Positions 8,316 through 15,769 are shown, counted from the stretch's first letter. The stretch is DNA of 18,420 bases from an uncultured Megasphaera sp. (GCA_934193515.1 CAKPVJ010000041.1:1-18420), one strand, 5' to 3'. A program made the numbers and translations. Notes: generated from the sequence alone by a model not told the origin.

Positions 8316-8334
8316 AGAGTACAGATTAACATCT

Positions 8335-8390
8335 AGCCGTATAAGCCGCTTGTTATAACGAATACGCTGCAGCAAGCGGCTTATACGACT
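8335..8390 (+). promoter_or_regulatory. Long 5' UTR hairpin before the ECF S-component gene
   Basis: 18-nt arms (8335-8352 and 8373-8390) pair with a single mismatch around a 20-nt loop. The core is GTATAAGCCGCTTG with its complement. No T-run follows, so it is not a simple terminator. The distal arm ends 16 nt before the Shine-Dalgarno (8406-8413), which leaves room for a protein- or ligand-dependent effect on translation, or for an mRNA-stabilising role. It matches no riboswitch class I recognise. Confidence 0.6.
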
Positions 8391-8418
8391 ATACATGTTA
8401 TGCATAGGAGGAGTATAT

Positions 8419-8943
8419 ATGAACACAGAAACCCAATCTGTTTCTGCTAAAATGCTTTGCCTGACGGCAGTGTTAGCAGCCTTTGTCTTTATTATGACTT
8501 TTGTCCCCAAAATCCCGATTCCGCTGGGATATGCTCATTTGGGAGATGCTGTCATTTATTTGCTGGTATTGTTTATCGGCCGGCGGGAAGCTTGTTTTGC
8601 TGCTTCGATTGGTTCGGCGTTGGCAGATTTAATCGGCGGCTTTCCGATTTGGATTATTCCAACGCTCATTATCAAATGGGTGATGGTAGAAGCTGTATTC
8701 TTAATTGTCCGGCCGGATAAGGCACCCTGCAAGCTGCTGTCAGCCCGTATGGTTTTGGCATTTTTCGTGTCTTCAGCTTGGATGGTTGTGTCATATACGG
8801 CAGCCGGTGCTGTGTTGTACAGCAGCATAGCGTCTGCACTTCCCATGATTCCGGGACTTATTGGTGAAGGGGTAATTAATATGATCGTCGCTTTTGCCGC
8901 AGGCATGGCACTGCGCCATCTGCCAAACAGTCGTACGTTTTAA
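8419..8943 (+). CDS. ECF transporter S component, probable vitamin B6-type substrate (PdxU-like)
   Basis: This 174-residue, highly hydrophobic protein has about five to six membrane segments. The family opening reads LTAVLAAFVFIMTFVPKIPIP followed by GYAHLGDAVIYL, typical of energy-coupling-factor S-components. These bind a vitamin in the membrane and pair with shared EcfA/A'/T modules, which are not encoded in this window. The ATG at 8419 is chosen over the in-frame ATG at 8395 because AGGAGGAG (8406-8413) sits 5 nt before it. It is followed 27 nt later by a B6-vitamer kinase gene, so pyridoxine/pyridoxal is the best substrate guess. A hydroxymethylpyrimidine-type substrate is the main alternative because the kinase families are related. 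Confidence 0.83.
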   Translation: MNTETQSVSAKMLCLTAVLAAFVFIMTFVPKIPIPLGYAHLGDAVIYLLVLFIGRREACFAASIGSALADLIGGFPIWIIPTLIIKWVMVEAVFLIVRPDKAPCKLLSARMVLAFFVSSAWMVVSYTAAGAVLYSSIASALPMIPGLIGEGVINMIVAFAAGMALRHLPNSRTF

Positions 8944-8970
8944 ACGGGCAGCAGTAAAGAAGGAATGGAT

Positions 8971-9798
8971 ATGAAACGTCAAAAGAAAATGGCTCTCGTC
9001 AACGATGTGACGGGATACGGCCGCTGTTCTATTGCCGTAGAACTGCCGCTGATTTCAGCATTGAAAATACAGGGCTGTGTATTGCCGACAGCGGTTTTAT
9101 CCGTGCATACGGGCTTTCCGAACTATTATATTGATGATTATACGGAACGCATGCCGGCATATATCAACAGCTGGAAAGAGAATGGACTTGCCTTTGATGG
9201 TATTTTAACAGGATTTCTTGGTTCAGCTCGGCAAAGTGATCTGGTATTGGCATTTATTCGTGATTTTAAAGGAAAAGATACGAAAGTAATTGTCGATCCG
9301 GTAATGGGAGATTATGGCAGATTATATCCGTCGTATACAGAAGAAATGTGCCGGAAAATGCGCCGCCTGCTGACCGTTGCCGATGTGATTACCCCCAATT
9401 TGACAGAAGCCTGCCGCCTGCTGGATATTCCCTACCCAAACCACGGGCAGGTTTTGCCGGGTCAGCTGGAACAAATGGCCTGTGCGCTCATCAATAAAGG
9501 GCCGTCACAGCTTGTCATGACCGGACTGCATGATGGTGAGTATTTGCTGAATTATATTTATGAAAAAGGAAAACAGCCGGAGATACAACGTGTGAAAAAA
9601 ATTGGCAGTGACCGTTCCGGTACAGGCGACGTATTTGCGGCGATTGCAGCCGGCCGGATTGTCCAGGGGAAAACGCTGTCCGAAGCCGTTCGCTCGGCAG
9701 CTGATTTTGTCAGCAAAGCCATGGTCTATACGGAGGAACTGCAGCTTCCTCATAACTGCGGCCTGGCGTTTGAAGAATTTTTGACAGATTTGCGATAG
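8971..9798 (+). CDS. Pyridoxamine/pyridoxal kinase (PdxK/PdxY-like)
   Basis: This cytoplasmic ribokinase-superfamily enzyme is predicted to phosphorylate B6 vitamers with ATP to give PLP precursors. The 275-residue protein shows VNDVTGYGRCS near the start, PTAVLSVHTGFP, DGILTGFLGS, VDPVMGDYG, ADVITPNLTEA and the ATP/anion-hole motif RSGTGDVFAA (the GTGD Asp is the catalytic base). This set fits the Firmicutes pyridoxamine kinase group better than ThiD, whose substrate-site sequences differ. ATG 8965 is also possible but touches its AAGAAGGA; ATG 8971 leaves about 6 nt and is preferred. It lies between the S-component and the radical SAM gene as part of one transcript, consistent with uptake followed by trapping through phosphorylation. 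Confidence 0.87.
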   Translation: MKRQKKMALVNDVTGYGRCSIAVELPLISALKIQGCVLPTAVLSVHTGFPNYYIDDYTERMPAYINSWKENGLAFDGILTGFLGSARQSDLVLAFIRDFKGKDTKVIVDPVMGDYGRLYPSYTEEMCRKMRRLLTVADVITPNLTEACRLLDIPYPNHGQVLPGQLEQMACALINKGPSQLVMTGLHDGEYLLNYIYEKGKQPEIQRVKKIGSDRSGTGDVFAAIAAGRIVQGKTLSEAVRSAADFVSKAMVYTEELQLPHNCGLAFEEFLTDLR

Positions 9799-9811
9799 GG
9801 AGGACTAAACC

Positions 9812-10474
9812 ATGATTGTATATACGTGTGAAGCCGGGGGACGATATATCCCTGTAACAGAAAGCCTGCAGGAACGGCCGGAAGGCAAACGGTCTGTGTA
9901 TGTAAATTTGACAAACCGCTGTACCTGTTCCTGTACGTTTTGTTTGCGCAGCATGAAAAAAATGGCCGAAACGCAGACGCTTTGGCTCAAGCAGGAGCCT
10001 ACAGTAGCAGAAGTAAAAGCACAGCTCGACGGCTTGACGTGGGACTATGTCAAAGAAATTGTTTTTTGCGGCTTTGGTGAACCGACAGAACGCCTGGCCG
10101 ATTTGACGGCGCTGATGAAATATGTAAAAGAAACACACCCGGACGTATTAACACGGCTCAATACAAACGGCCTGTCGGATTTGGCATATAAGCGGGATAC
10201 GGCCCCTGATTTTGGCGGCGGCATATTGGATACGATTTCCATCAGCATGAATGCGTCCAATAAAAAACGGTATCTGGCACTGACACGCAGCCGCTTTGGC
10301 ATACAGTCTTACGATGCCATGCTGCAGTTTGCCCAGCACTGCAAACAATATGTTCCCAACGTCGTACTGACTGTCGTAGACCACGTAGAAGACAGCGAAG
10401 AAATCCGAAAATGCCGTGCTATCTGTGAAGAAAAAGGACTGCATCTGCGTGTTCGTGTTTACGAAGACTCGTAA
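9812..10474 (+). CDS. Small radical SAM protein (resembles the TatD-associated radical SAM family)
   Basis: The 220-residue protein carries the [4Fe-4S]-binding CX3CX2C motif at Cys37, Cys41 and Cys44 (YVNLTNRCTCSCTFCLR, with an extra Cys39). It then has a GFGEPT SAM-binding segment and a TRLNTNG strand. No SPASM or other C-terminal cluster domain is present. Sequence and size resemble the family often found beside or fused to TatD-type nucleases, but no tatD gene is in this window. The ATG follows GGGAGGA (9798-9804), which overlaps the kinase stop codon, so the two are probably translated together. Its reaction is unknown, and a B6-related role is only suggested by operon position. Confidence 0.82.
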   Translation: MIVYTCEAGGRYIPVTESLQERPEGKRSVYVNLTNRCTCSCTFCLRSMKKMAETQTLWLKQEPTVAEVKAQLDGLTWDYVKEIVFCGFGEPTERLADLTALMKYVKETHPDVLTRLNTNGLSDLAYKRDTAPDFGGGILDTISISMNASNKKRYLALTRSRFGIQSYDAMLQFAQHCKQYVPNVVLTVVDHVEDSEEIRKCRAICEEKGLHLRVRVYEDS

Positions 10475-10511
10475 GCCCATGTGCAACCGAATTAGTTGCA
10501 TAAAATACAGC

Positions 10512-10569
10512 ATACGCATAAAAAATACGCAATAGATTTCAATATCCGTTGCGTATTTTTTATGCGTAT
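10512..10569. terminator. Perfect 21-bp inverted repeat, probable bidirectional terminator
   Basis: Arms 10512-10532 and 10549-10569 are perfectly complementary over 21 nt around a 16-nt loop. Each arm contains an A6/T6 block, so a T-run forms within the distal arm on both strands. It lies between the plus-strand radical SAM gene (stop 10474) and the end of the minus-strand Rpn gene (10599), where it could terminate both. Confidence 0.7.
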
Positions 10570-10598
10570 TAAATTTAAATAGCGACTAGGTCAATTCG

Positions 10599-11495
10599 TT
10601 ACGGCTGCATATGCTCTTGGGCGATTAGTTGGATGTCTTTGATAGAATACGACGTAATTCTTGCAATCACGGCTATATCTATACCTTCCCGCAGCATGCC
10701 AATAATCACTTTTCGTTCTCCTTGTGCCTTGCCTTCAGCTATACCTATTTTTCGACCACGTTTTTCACCTATTTCCATTCCTTCTTGTTTGGCGTCGGCC
10801 AGGCCGGAGTAGTAATCGCGGATAGCTTTTTCGCGCAGGATGTATTTGTAGCGCATGGCTTCGTCACTTGTAAAAGCGTTTTCTGCTTTGGCTACGTCTT
10901 TCATAGCTGTATTTTTCATGGCCAGCACCTCCATTTCTTTCGCACTGCAATTGGAAAAATACGCTGCCCAGGTTCCCAGTTTTGTCAGTTTTTTGATGTC
11001 ACTGCACTTAAATTTTTTGATTTCGATGAAATGCATGGCAAAATGGTCTGTCAGTCGTTGTCTCGATATATCGTTGCAAATGTGATAGATATTATGCCAC
11101 GCTTTTTCCTGTAAGTATTCAAAATCGAGCAAAATAATCGACACAGTTGGTTTTAGCTGGGTATACCGTTCTTTTTCTTTCAGTTGTGAGCTATACAAGC
11201 CTGCCCAATAATACAGAAAGCGTTCGGACAAATAGGCGTGTTTCAGCACTTGCACTTCAATGTCGATTTGTATGCCCGTATTCGTCTGCGCCAATATATC
11301 GAGCTTGCTCAATTTTTCGTGTTCAAAATTGGGGTCTTGGTCTTTGTCCATAAAACAGACATCGGCAATCTGCGTTTCTTCATTATCGTAAAGCACGGCA
11401 TTAAGAAACTGAATCGTCAAATGCTTGCGCTGCTCGCTGCCCAGCAGGTACTTGAAATAAAAGTCATTCATGCGGTTGAGTTTGAGCGTATTCAT
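10599..11495 (-). CDS. Rpn family PD-(D/E)XK nuclease / putative transposase
   Basis: This 298-residue protein starts MNTLKLNRMNDFYFKYLLGSE and contains KLDILAQTNTGIQIDIEVQV near residues 64-83. That is the Asp...Glu-x-Gln form of the PD-(D/E)XK nuclease site found in the Rpn (recombination-promoting nuclease) / PF12784-type group. The middle is helical. The tail (about 236-265) is rich in E-G-K/R steps (EGMEIGEKRGRKIGIAEGKAQGE), characteristic of these proteins and variable in copy number. They are annotated as transposases, yet no inverted repeats flank this gene. Known homologues cut DNA and promote RecA-independent recombination; that role is inferred. AGGAGG (complement of 11505-11510) precedes the ATG on the minus strand. 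Confidence 0.85.
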   Translation of the reverse strand: MNTLKLNRMNDFYFKYLLGSEQRKHLTIQFLNAVLYDNEETQIADVCFMDKDQDPNFEHEKLSKLDILAQTNTGIQIDIEVQVLKHAYLSERFLYYWAGLYSSQLKEKERYTQLKPTVSIILLDFEYLQEKAWHNIYHICNDISRQRLTDHFAMHFIEIKKFKCSDIKKLTKLGTWAAYFSNCSAKEMEVLAMKNTAMKDVAKAENAFTSDEAMRYKYILREKAIRDYYSGLADAKQEGMEIGEKRGRKIGIAEGKAQGERKVIIGMLREGIDIAVIARITSYSIKDIQLIAQEHMQP

Positions 11496-11768
11496 TTTTA
11501 CATTCCTCCTTGTATTGTATCATACTTACAGGCTCGGTACTATAGGTGCAGTATACAATACGAAGATTAAAATAAGATTAAAAACAGATTAGAATTAGTT
11601 TAAATTTTGAGGAATTATTTTTATGTCAAGAATTTTGCGTAAACTTCCTATTAATCATTGTCATATTTTTTCCTTCAAGGTGTCCATATCAGGCGCTCGT
11701 TGCGAATCCGGTGCATAGCCTGATTTATAACGAGTGATACGTGTTCGTAATATCATTCATTTGGGATA
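11496..11768. other. AT-rich intergenic region without a recognised gene
   Basis: Between the start of the Rpn gene and the glyQ promoter region I find no credible reading frame. It contains an interleaved pair of short inverted repeats (11688-11734) described in the findings and otherwise A/T-rich sequence. It must hold the Rpn promoter, but no convincing -35/-10 pair was seen. Confidence 0.5.
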
Positions 11769-11788
11769 TATTGTTGCGCAAACAATCC

Positions 11789-11817
11789 TTGCTCTTTTGT
11801 GCTATTTATGCTATGAT
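11789..11817 (+). promoter_or_regulatory. Promoter of the glyQS T-box transcript
   Basis: TTGCTC (11789-11794), a 17-nt spacer and TATGAT (11812-11817). Transcription would start near 11824, at the base of T-box stem I. An imperfect palindrome (11770-11786) lies just upstream of the -35. Confidence 0.6.
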
Positions 11818-11823
11818 AGGGGA

Positions 11824-12045
11824 CATGAAGCAAGGCGATGCAGGAGAAGAGTAGGCATATCGTTAGCGAGACAGGGAAGGTGAAAGCCTGTCATTGATGC
11901 TGAAGGCGCTCTGAAGGCCGCAGCCGGAAGTCTGAGAAGATGTGTATGGCTGATGAATGAAGCGGGTCTATAGACCAACCAGGGTGGAACCGCGGGTAAG
12001 TATACTCGTCCCTGTAACATTATCATGATGTTACAGGGACTTTTT
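11824..12045 (+). promoter_or_regulatory. Glycine T-box riboswitch with intrinsic terminator (glyQS leader)
   Basis: The canonical T-box AGGGTGGAACCGCG is at 11981-11994. Its TGGA bulge (11985-11988) pairs with a UCCA acceptor end, matching tRNA-Gly with discriminator U. Stem I shows the AGAGTAG segment (near 11848) and the GGTGAAA apical segment (near 11879). A GAA-GGC specifier (GGC at 11905-11907, a glycine codon) lies on its 3' side. A small GGTC-TATA-GACC hairpin follows at 11966-11977. The terminator is a 13-bp stem (12008-12020 with 12028-12040) plus T5. CCCT at 12010-12013 can instead pair with AGGG of the T-box, forming the antiterminator. Uncharged tRNA-Gly is thus expected to raise glyQS expression. 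Confidence 0.93.
12008..12045 (+). terminator. T-box-controlled terminator before glyQ
   Basis: GTCCCTGTAACAT (12008-12020) and ATGTTACAGGGAC (12028-12040) form a perfect 13-bp stem with a 7-nt loop, followed by TTTTT (12041-12045). This is the OFF conformation of the leader. Confidence 0.92.
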
Positions 12046-12068
12046 GTATTATTAGGAGGGAAACACAG

Positions 12069-12947
12069 ATGAACTTTCAAGACATGATATTTGCATTGAA
12101 GAATTTTTGGTCCTCCCAAGGCTGCATCATTTATGAACCATATGATGTAGAAAAAGGGGCAGGTACAATGAATCCGGCTACGTTTTTGCGTACGCTGGGA
12201 CCGGAACCATGGCATGTAGCCTATGTAGAACCGTCACGCCGTCCGGCTGACGGCCGTTATGGCGACAACCCAAACCGTCTGTACCAGCACCATCAATTCC
12301 AGGTTATTTGCAAACCGTCTCCAGATAATATTCAGGAATTATATTTAAAGAGCTTGGAAACGCTGGGCATTAATCCGCAGGAACATGATATTCGGTTTGT
12401 TGAAGACAACTGGGAATCTCCGACATTGGGTGCCTGGGGCCTGGGCTGGGAAGTTTGGCTGGACGGCATGGAAGTTACGCAGTTTACCTATTTCCAACAG
12501 GTTGGCGGTATTGATGTTGCTCCGGTTTCCTCAGAAATTACGTACGGCATGGAACGTTTGGCTATGTATATCCAAGGCGTAGAAAATGTATACGACTTGA
12601 AATGGACGGACGATGTTACCTATGGGGATATTTTCCATCAAAACGAAGTAGAACAGTCTACGTATGCCTTTGAATTGAGCAACGCTGATTTGTTATTCCA
12701 TTTGTTTGATGAATATGAAAAAGAAGCTATGCGCGTCATCAAAGCAGGTTTTGTATTACCGGCATATGACTACGTATTGAAATGTTCCCACACGTTTAAC
12801 TTGTTGGATGCCCGCGGCGCTATCAGCGTCAGCGAACGGGCTGCATTTATCGGCCGTGTCCGCAACATGGCCCGTGCCTGCGCGAAAGCCTATTTGGAAC
12901 AACGTGAAAAATTGGGATTCCCCATGTTGAAAAAGGAGGAAAAATAA
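12069..12947 (+). CDS. glyQ: Glycine--tRNA ligase alpha subunit
   Basis: GlyQ is the catalytic alpha subunit of the bacterial alpha2beta2 glycyl-tRNA synthetase, activating glycine with ATP and charging tRNA-Gly. The 292-residue protein is of normal length. It has the hallmark opening (NFQDMIFALKNFWSSQGC), the class II motif region GAGTMNPATFLR, the PSRRPADGRYGDNPNR segment (motif 2 with its Arg) and the EVTQFTYFQQVGG and YGMERLAMYIQ segments (motif 3-like). AGGAGGG (12054-12060) is 8 nt before the ATG. glyS starts on the base after the glyQ stop, so the two subunits are co-translated. Expression is under the glycine T-box. Confidence 0.97.
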   Translation: MNFQDMIFALKNFWSSQGCIIYEPYDVEKGAGTMNPATFLRTLGPEPWHVAYVEPSRRPADGRYGDNPNRLYQHHQFQVICKPSPDNIQELYLKSLETLGINPQEHDIRFVEDNWESPTLGAWGLGWEVWLDGMEVTQFTYFQQVGGIDVAPVSSEITYGMERLAMYIQGVENVYDLKWTDDVTYGDIFHQNEVEQSTYAFELSNADLLFHLFDEYEKEAMRVIKAGFVLPAYDYVLKCSHTFNLLDARGAISVSERAAFIGRVRNMARACAKAYLEQREKLGFPMLKKEEK

Positions 12948-14996
12948 ATGAGCAAAGATTTGTTACTCGAAATTGGTACGGAAGAAATCCCGGCTCATTA
13001 TATGCCGAGTATCCTCAGTCAAGTCAAGGACTTAGCCGCTAAAAAATTCGGCGAAGCCAATATTGCCTATGAATCCATTCGTACAATCGGTACGCCGCGC
13101 CGTGTTGCGCTGCTGATGAAAGGCGTTGCAGAAAAACAGGCCGATGTATCTTCTAAACATAAAGGTCCGTCTGCAAAAATAGCATTTGATGCAGACGGCA
13201 AGCCGACAAAAGCCGCCATGGGATTTGCCCGCGGCCAAAAAATTGACGTCAACGATTTAGTCGTTGAAGACGGCTATGTGTATGCCAATGTTACCAGCAT
13301 CGGTGCGCCTACAGAAGGCTTGCTGCCGGATATGCTCAAAGACATTATCACAGGTCTCAACTTCCCGAAAAGTATGCATTGGGGCGCATTGGATTTCCAT
13401 TTTGTACGCCCAATTCGCTGGATTGTTGCCTTGTTTGATACAGCCGTTATTCCCTTTACGATCGCTGGCGTTACATCCGGTAATGTAAGCCGCGGCCATC
13501 GGTTCTTGGGTACCGGTGATTTCACGATTCCCAGTCCGGACGCGTATGAATCAGTTACTAAAGAACATTTCCTGATTGTTGACCCGGAAGTCCGCAAACA
13601 GATGATTTTGGACGGGCTGCAGAAATTGGCTGATGAAAAAGGCGGCACGATTATCATGGACGACAACCTGTTGGAAGAAGTCGTTTACCTTGTTGAATAT
13701 CCGACAGCACTCTGCGGCGAATTTGACAAAGAATACCTGCAGCTTCCGGAAGCAGCTATCATTACGCCGATGAAAGATCATCAGCGGTATTTCCCGATGC
13801 GTGACAAAGACGGCAAATTGATGAATTTGTTCCTGACAGTCCGCAACGGCAACGATTATCATTTGGAAACAGTACAGCACGGCAATGAACGCGTACTGCG
13901 TGCCCGTCTTGACGATGCCAAATTCTTCTTTGAAGAAGACAAGAAGCATAAACTGGTTGATTATACTGAAAAATTGAAAAAAATCGTTTTCCAGGATGGC
14001 TTGGGAACGCTCTTTGACAAAGCACAGCGTTTGGAACAGATTACAGTATTCCTCAATCAAAAACTCGACCTCGGTCTTTCGGATGATTCTCTCAAACGGG
14101 CATCTCTGCTTGCCAAAGCTGACCTTGCTACACAGATGGTAATGGAATTTACAGAACTGCAGGGCGTTATGGGCAAAGAATATGCCTTGATTGACGGCGA
14201 AGAAAAAGATGTTGCCGAAGCTATCAATGAACAGTATCAGCCGCGTTTTGCCGGTGATGTACTGCCGCAGACGACGATGGGCAAAGTTCTTGGGATTGCT
14301 GACAAATTCGACACGATTACCGGTATGTTCAGCCAGGGATTCGTCCCGACAGGATCTCAAGACCCGTTTGCATTGCGCCGTCAGACCATCGGGATTCTCA
14401 ACATTCTCATGGATGCAGGCTGGAACTTGAACTGCCATGAAGTATTTGCCTTTATTTTGCAGCTGCTCCATGTCGATACAGATAAACAAGCTGCCGTCAT
14501 GGCTCAGTTGGATGAGTATTTCAAACTCCGCTTGAAAAATATCTTCCAAGACAAACAGATGGATTATCATATTATTGACTGCGTTTTGAATACGGATACA
14601 CTGAATGCGTCAGAAGCGGCTAAACGGGCGCAGGCATTGATTGATGCTAATATCATGGGCAAAACAGAATTGCTGCAGGCATTTACCCGTGTCAGCAACA
14701 TGATTAAAGACGCTGTGGATACGAGTGTCGATACGACACTGTTTGAAACGGAAGAAGAAAAGGCCTTGTACAGTGCCTGCCAGGCAATGGCTGCCAACCT
14801 TCCGGAAAAATATGCTGTTTATGATTATAATGGTGTTGCGGCTGTATTGTCGGAAGGCATTGCGGCTATCAATGATTTCCTTGACAATGTGTTGGTTATG
14901 CATGAAAATCCGGCTGTCAAAGAAAATCGTATTCACTTGCTGACTTTGACATTTAGTCTGATCAGCCCGCTGGGTGATATTAAAAAATTATCATAA
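12948..14996 (+). CDS. glyS: Glycine--tRNA ligase beta subunit
   Basis: GlyS is the beta subunit of tetrameric glycyl-tRNA synthetase, needed for tRNA recognition. The 682-residue protein opens with the family signature (LLLEIGTEEIPAHYM) and carries the PTKAAMGFARGQ and WGALDFHFVRPIRWIVAL segments. An HD-like domain follows (about 300-500: MKDHQRYFPM, ARLDDAKFFFEEDKK, GSQDPFALRRQ), then a DALR-type anticodon-binding C-terminus (about 570-680). Length is normal and the gene appears intact. An AAGGAGGA in the glyQ end (around 12933) serves as its ribosome binding site; the stop of glyQ touches its ATG. A 339-codon open frame on the opposite strand inside it is a coding shadow. Confidence 0.97.
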   Translation: MSKDLLLEIGTEEIPAHYMPSILSQVKDLAAKKFGEANIAYESIRTIGTPRRVALLMKGVAEKQADVSSKHKGPSAKIAFDADGKPTKAAMGFARGQKIDVNDLVVEDGYVYANVTSIGAPTEGLLPDMLKDIITGLNFPKSMHWGALDFHFVRPIRWIVALFDTAVIPFTIAGVTSGNVSRGHRFLGTGDFTIPSPDAYESVTKEHFLIVDPEVRKQMILDGLQKLADEKGGTIIMDDNLLEEVVYLVEYPTALCGEFDKEYLQLPEAAIITPMKDHQRYFPMRDKDGKLMNLFLTVRNGNDYHLETVQHGNERVLRARLDDAKFFFEEDKKHKLVDYTEKLKKIVFQDGLGTLFDKAQRLEQITVFLNQKLDLGLSDDSLKRASLLAKADLATQMVMEFTELQGVMGKEYALIDGEEKDVAEAINEQYQPRFAGDVLPQTTMGKVLGIADKFDTITGMFSQGFVPTGSQDPFALRRQTIGILNILMDAGWNLNCHEVFAFILQLLHVDTDKQAAVMAQLDEYFKLRLKNIFQDKQMDYHIIDCVLNTDTLNASEAAKRAQALIDANIMGKTELLQAFTRVSNMIKDAVDTSVDTTLFETEEEKALYSACQAMAANLPEKYAVYDYNGVAAVLSEGIAAINDFLDNVLVMHENPAVKENRIHLLTLTFSLISPLGDIKKLS

Positions 14997-15046
14997 GAAA
15001 ATTGTTACAGCTTTGGCACAGTTTGCATAAAAGCGCAGCCGTTTTC

Positions 15047-15076
15047 TTGTCTTTTAAAAAATGAATATGGTATAAT
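15047..15076 (+). promoter_or_regulatory. Extended -10 promoter of the secreted-protein gene
   Basis: TTGTCT (15047-15052), an 18-nt spacer and TATAAT (15071-15076) preceded by TG at 15068-15069. The gene therefore has its own promoter and need not depend on the T-box transcript, and no clear terminator follows glyS. Confidence 0.65.
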
Positions 15077-15078
15077 AC

Positions 15079-15112
15079 ATAGCAGATATGGGAGAGACCC
15101 CATATCTGCTAT
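15079..15112 (+). promoter_or_regulatory. Perfect 14-bp hairpin at the 5' end of the transcript
   Basis: ATAGCAGATATGGG (15079-15092) and CCCATATCTGCTAT (15099-15112) pair perfectly over 14 bp around the loop AGAGAC. With the -10 ending at 15076, transcription should start within the first arm. The hairpin therefore sits at or very near the 5' end of the mRNA, a position typical of stabilising structures. The downstream sequence (CTTGTATATAT) is not a proper terminator tail. Confidence 0.65.
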
Positions 15113-15205
15113 CTTGTATATATATCATTTTTGGCGTAGTAATTACTTTCCCTAATTTGGAAAGGCTTCATTCTGTGAAGAAGCAACGTAAAAGGAGTGA
15201 GCCCT

Positions 15206-15769
15206 ATGAATATGAAAAAAATAGCTCTCGTATTGGCCGGCATGGCATGTATGGCAGGTTCTACGGCAATGGCTGCTGACACGATGATGATTAAAAGTGC
15301 CAACAAAGATAACGTAGAAGCTGTTATGGTATATAAATCGAATGAAAAGGGGTATTATCAGTACTACAATAGTGCCTATGGATATGTCGTCGATATTCCT
15401 AAAACAGCCGTACAGGCCGATGCAACGATAGATGGCGATGGATGTTACTTCCAAGATCCAAAAGACAAAGCTGTATTTAGAACAGAAGCAGCTAAAAACC
15501 CCATGGGATTTTCTGTCGATGAATGGCGCAGCATGTATATCGGCATGAACGGATCTCCTGAATTGACAACGGATATTCGGACGAAAACAAGTTATGCTAT
15601 AGGCTGGACGGCCGGTAAAAAATCGTATTACCGTGAACTCTATGTCAATGAAAAAAATCAAACGTATACAGCCTTTACTGTTGAATATCCAACAGATAAG
15701 AAAGATAAGTATGAAAAAATCATCGCTCACATGGCACGCAGCTTTGTGCCCAGCGGTGTAAAAATGTAA
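15206..15769 (+). CDS. Small secreted protein of unknown function
   Basis: This 187-residue protein has a clear N-terminal signal peptide: MNMKK, a hydrophobic core (IALVLAGMACMAG), then STAMA-A with a likely cleavage near residues 23-24. The mature part has the pattern YYNSAYGYVVDIPKTAV followed by a glycine-rich DGDGCYF segment, and ends in a short basic tail. This suggests a compact beta-rich domain resembling small extracytoplasmic proteins of Negativicutes, but I cannot name a family or function. AAAGGAG (15191-15197) lies 8 nt before the ATG at 15206. A GTG at 15197 is in frame but inside that site. It has its own promoter and ends at the strong terminator at 15801-15850. Confidence 0.8.
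   Translation: MNMKKIALVLAGMACMAGSTAMAADTMMIKSANKDNVEAVMVYKSNEKGYYQYYNSAYGYVVDIPKTAVQADATIDGDGCYFQDPKDKAVFRTEAAKNPMGFSVDEWRSMYIGMNGSPELTTDIRTKTSYAIGWTAGKKSYYRELYVNEKNQTYTAFTVEYPTDKKDKYEKIIAHMARSFVPSGVKM

Noticed and set aside
8395..8418. ATG at 8395 as start of the ECF S-component
   Set aside because: The AGGAGGAG at 8406-8413 would fall inside the gene; ATG 8419 has ideal spacing, and the extra residues are not family-like.
10629..11114. 161-codon plus-strand frame opposite the Rpn gene
   Set aside because: Phe/Cys/His-rich antisense shadow of a protein with clear nuclease motifs on the other strand.
13551..14570. 339-codon open frame on the minus strand within glyS
   Set aside because: It lies wholly antisense to a conserved gene, is rich in Phe/Cys/His as shadow frames are, and has no recognisable domain.
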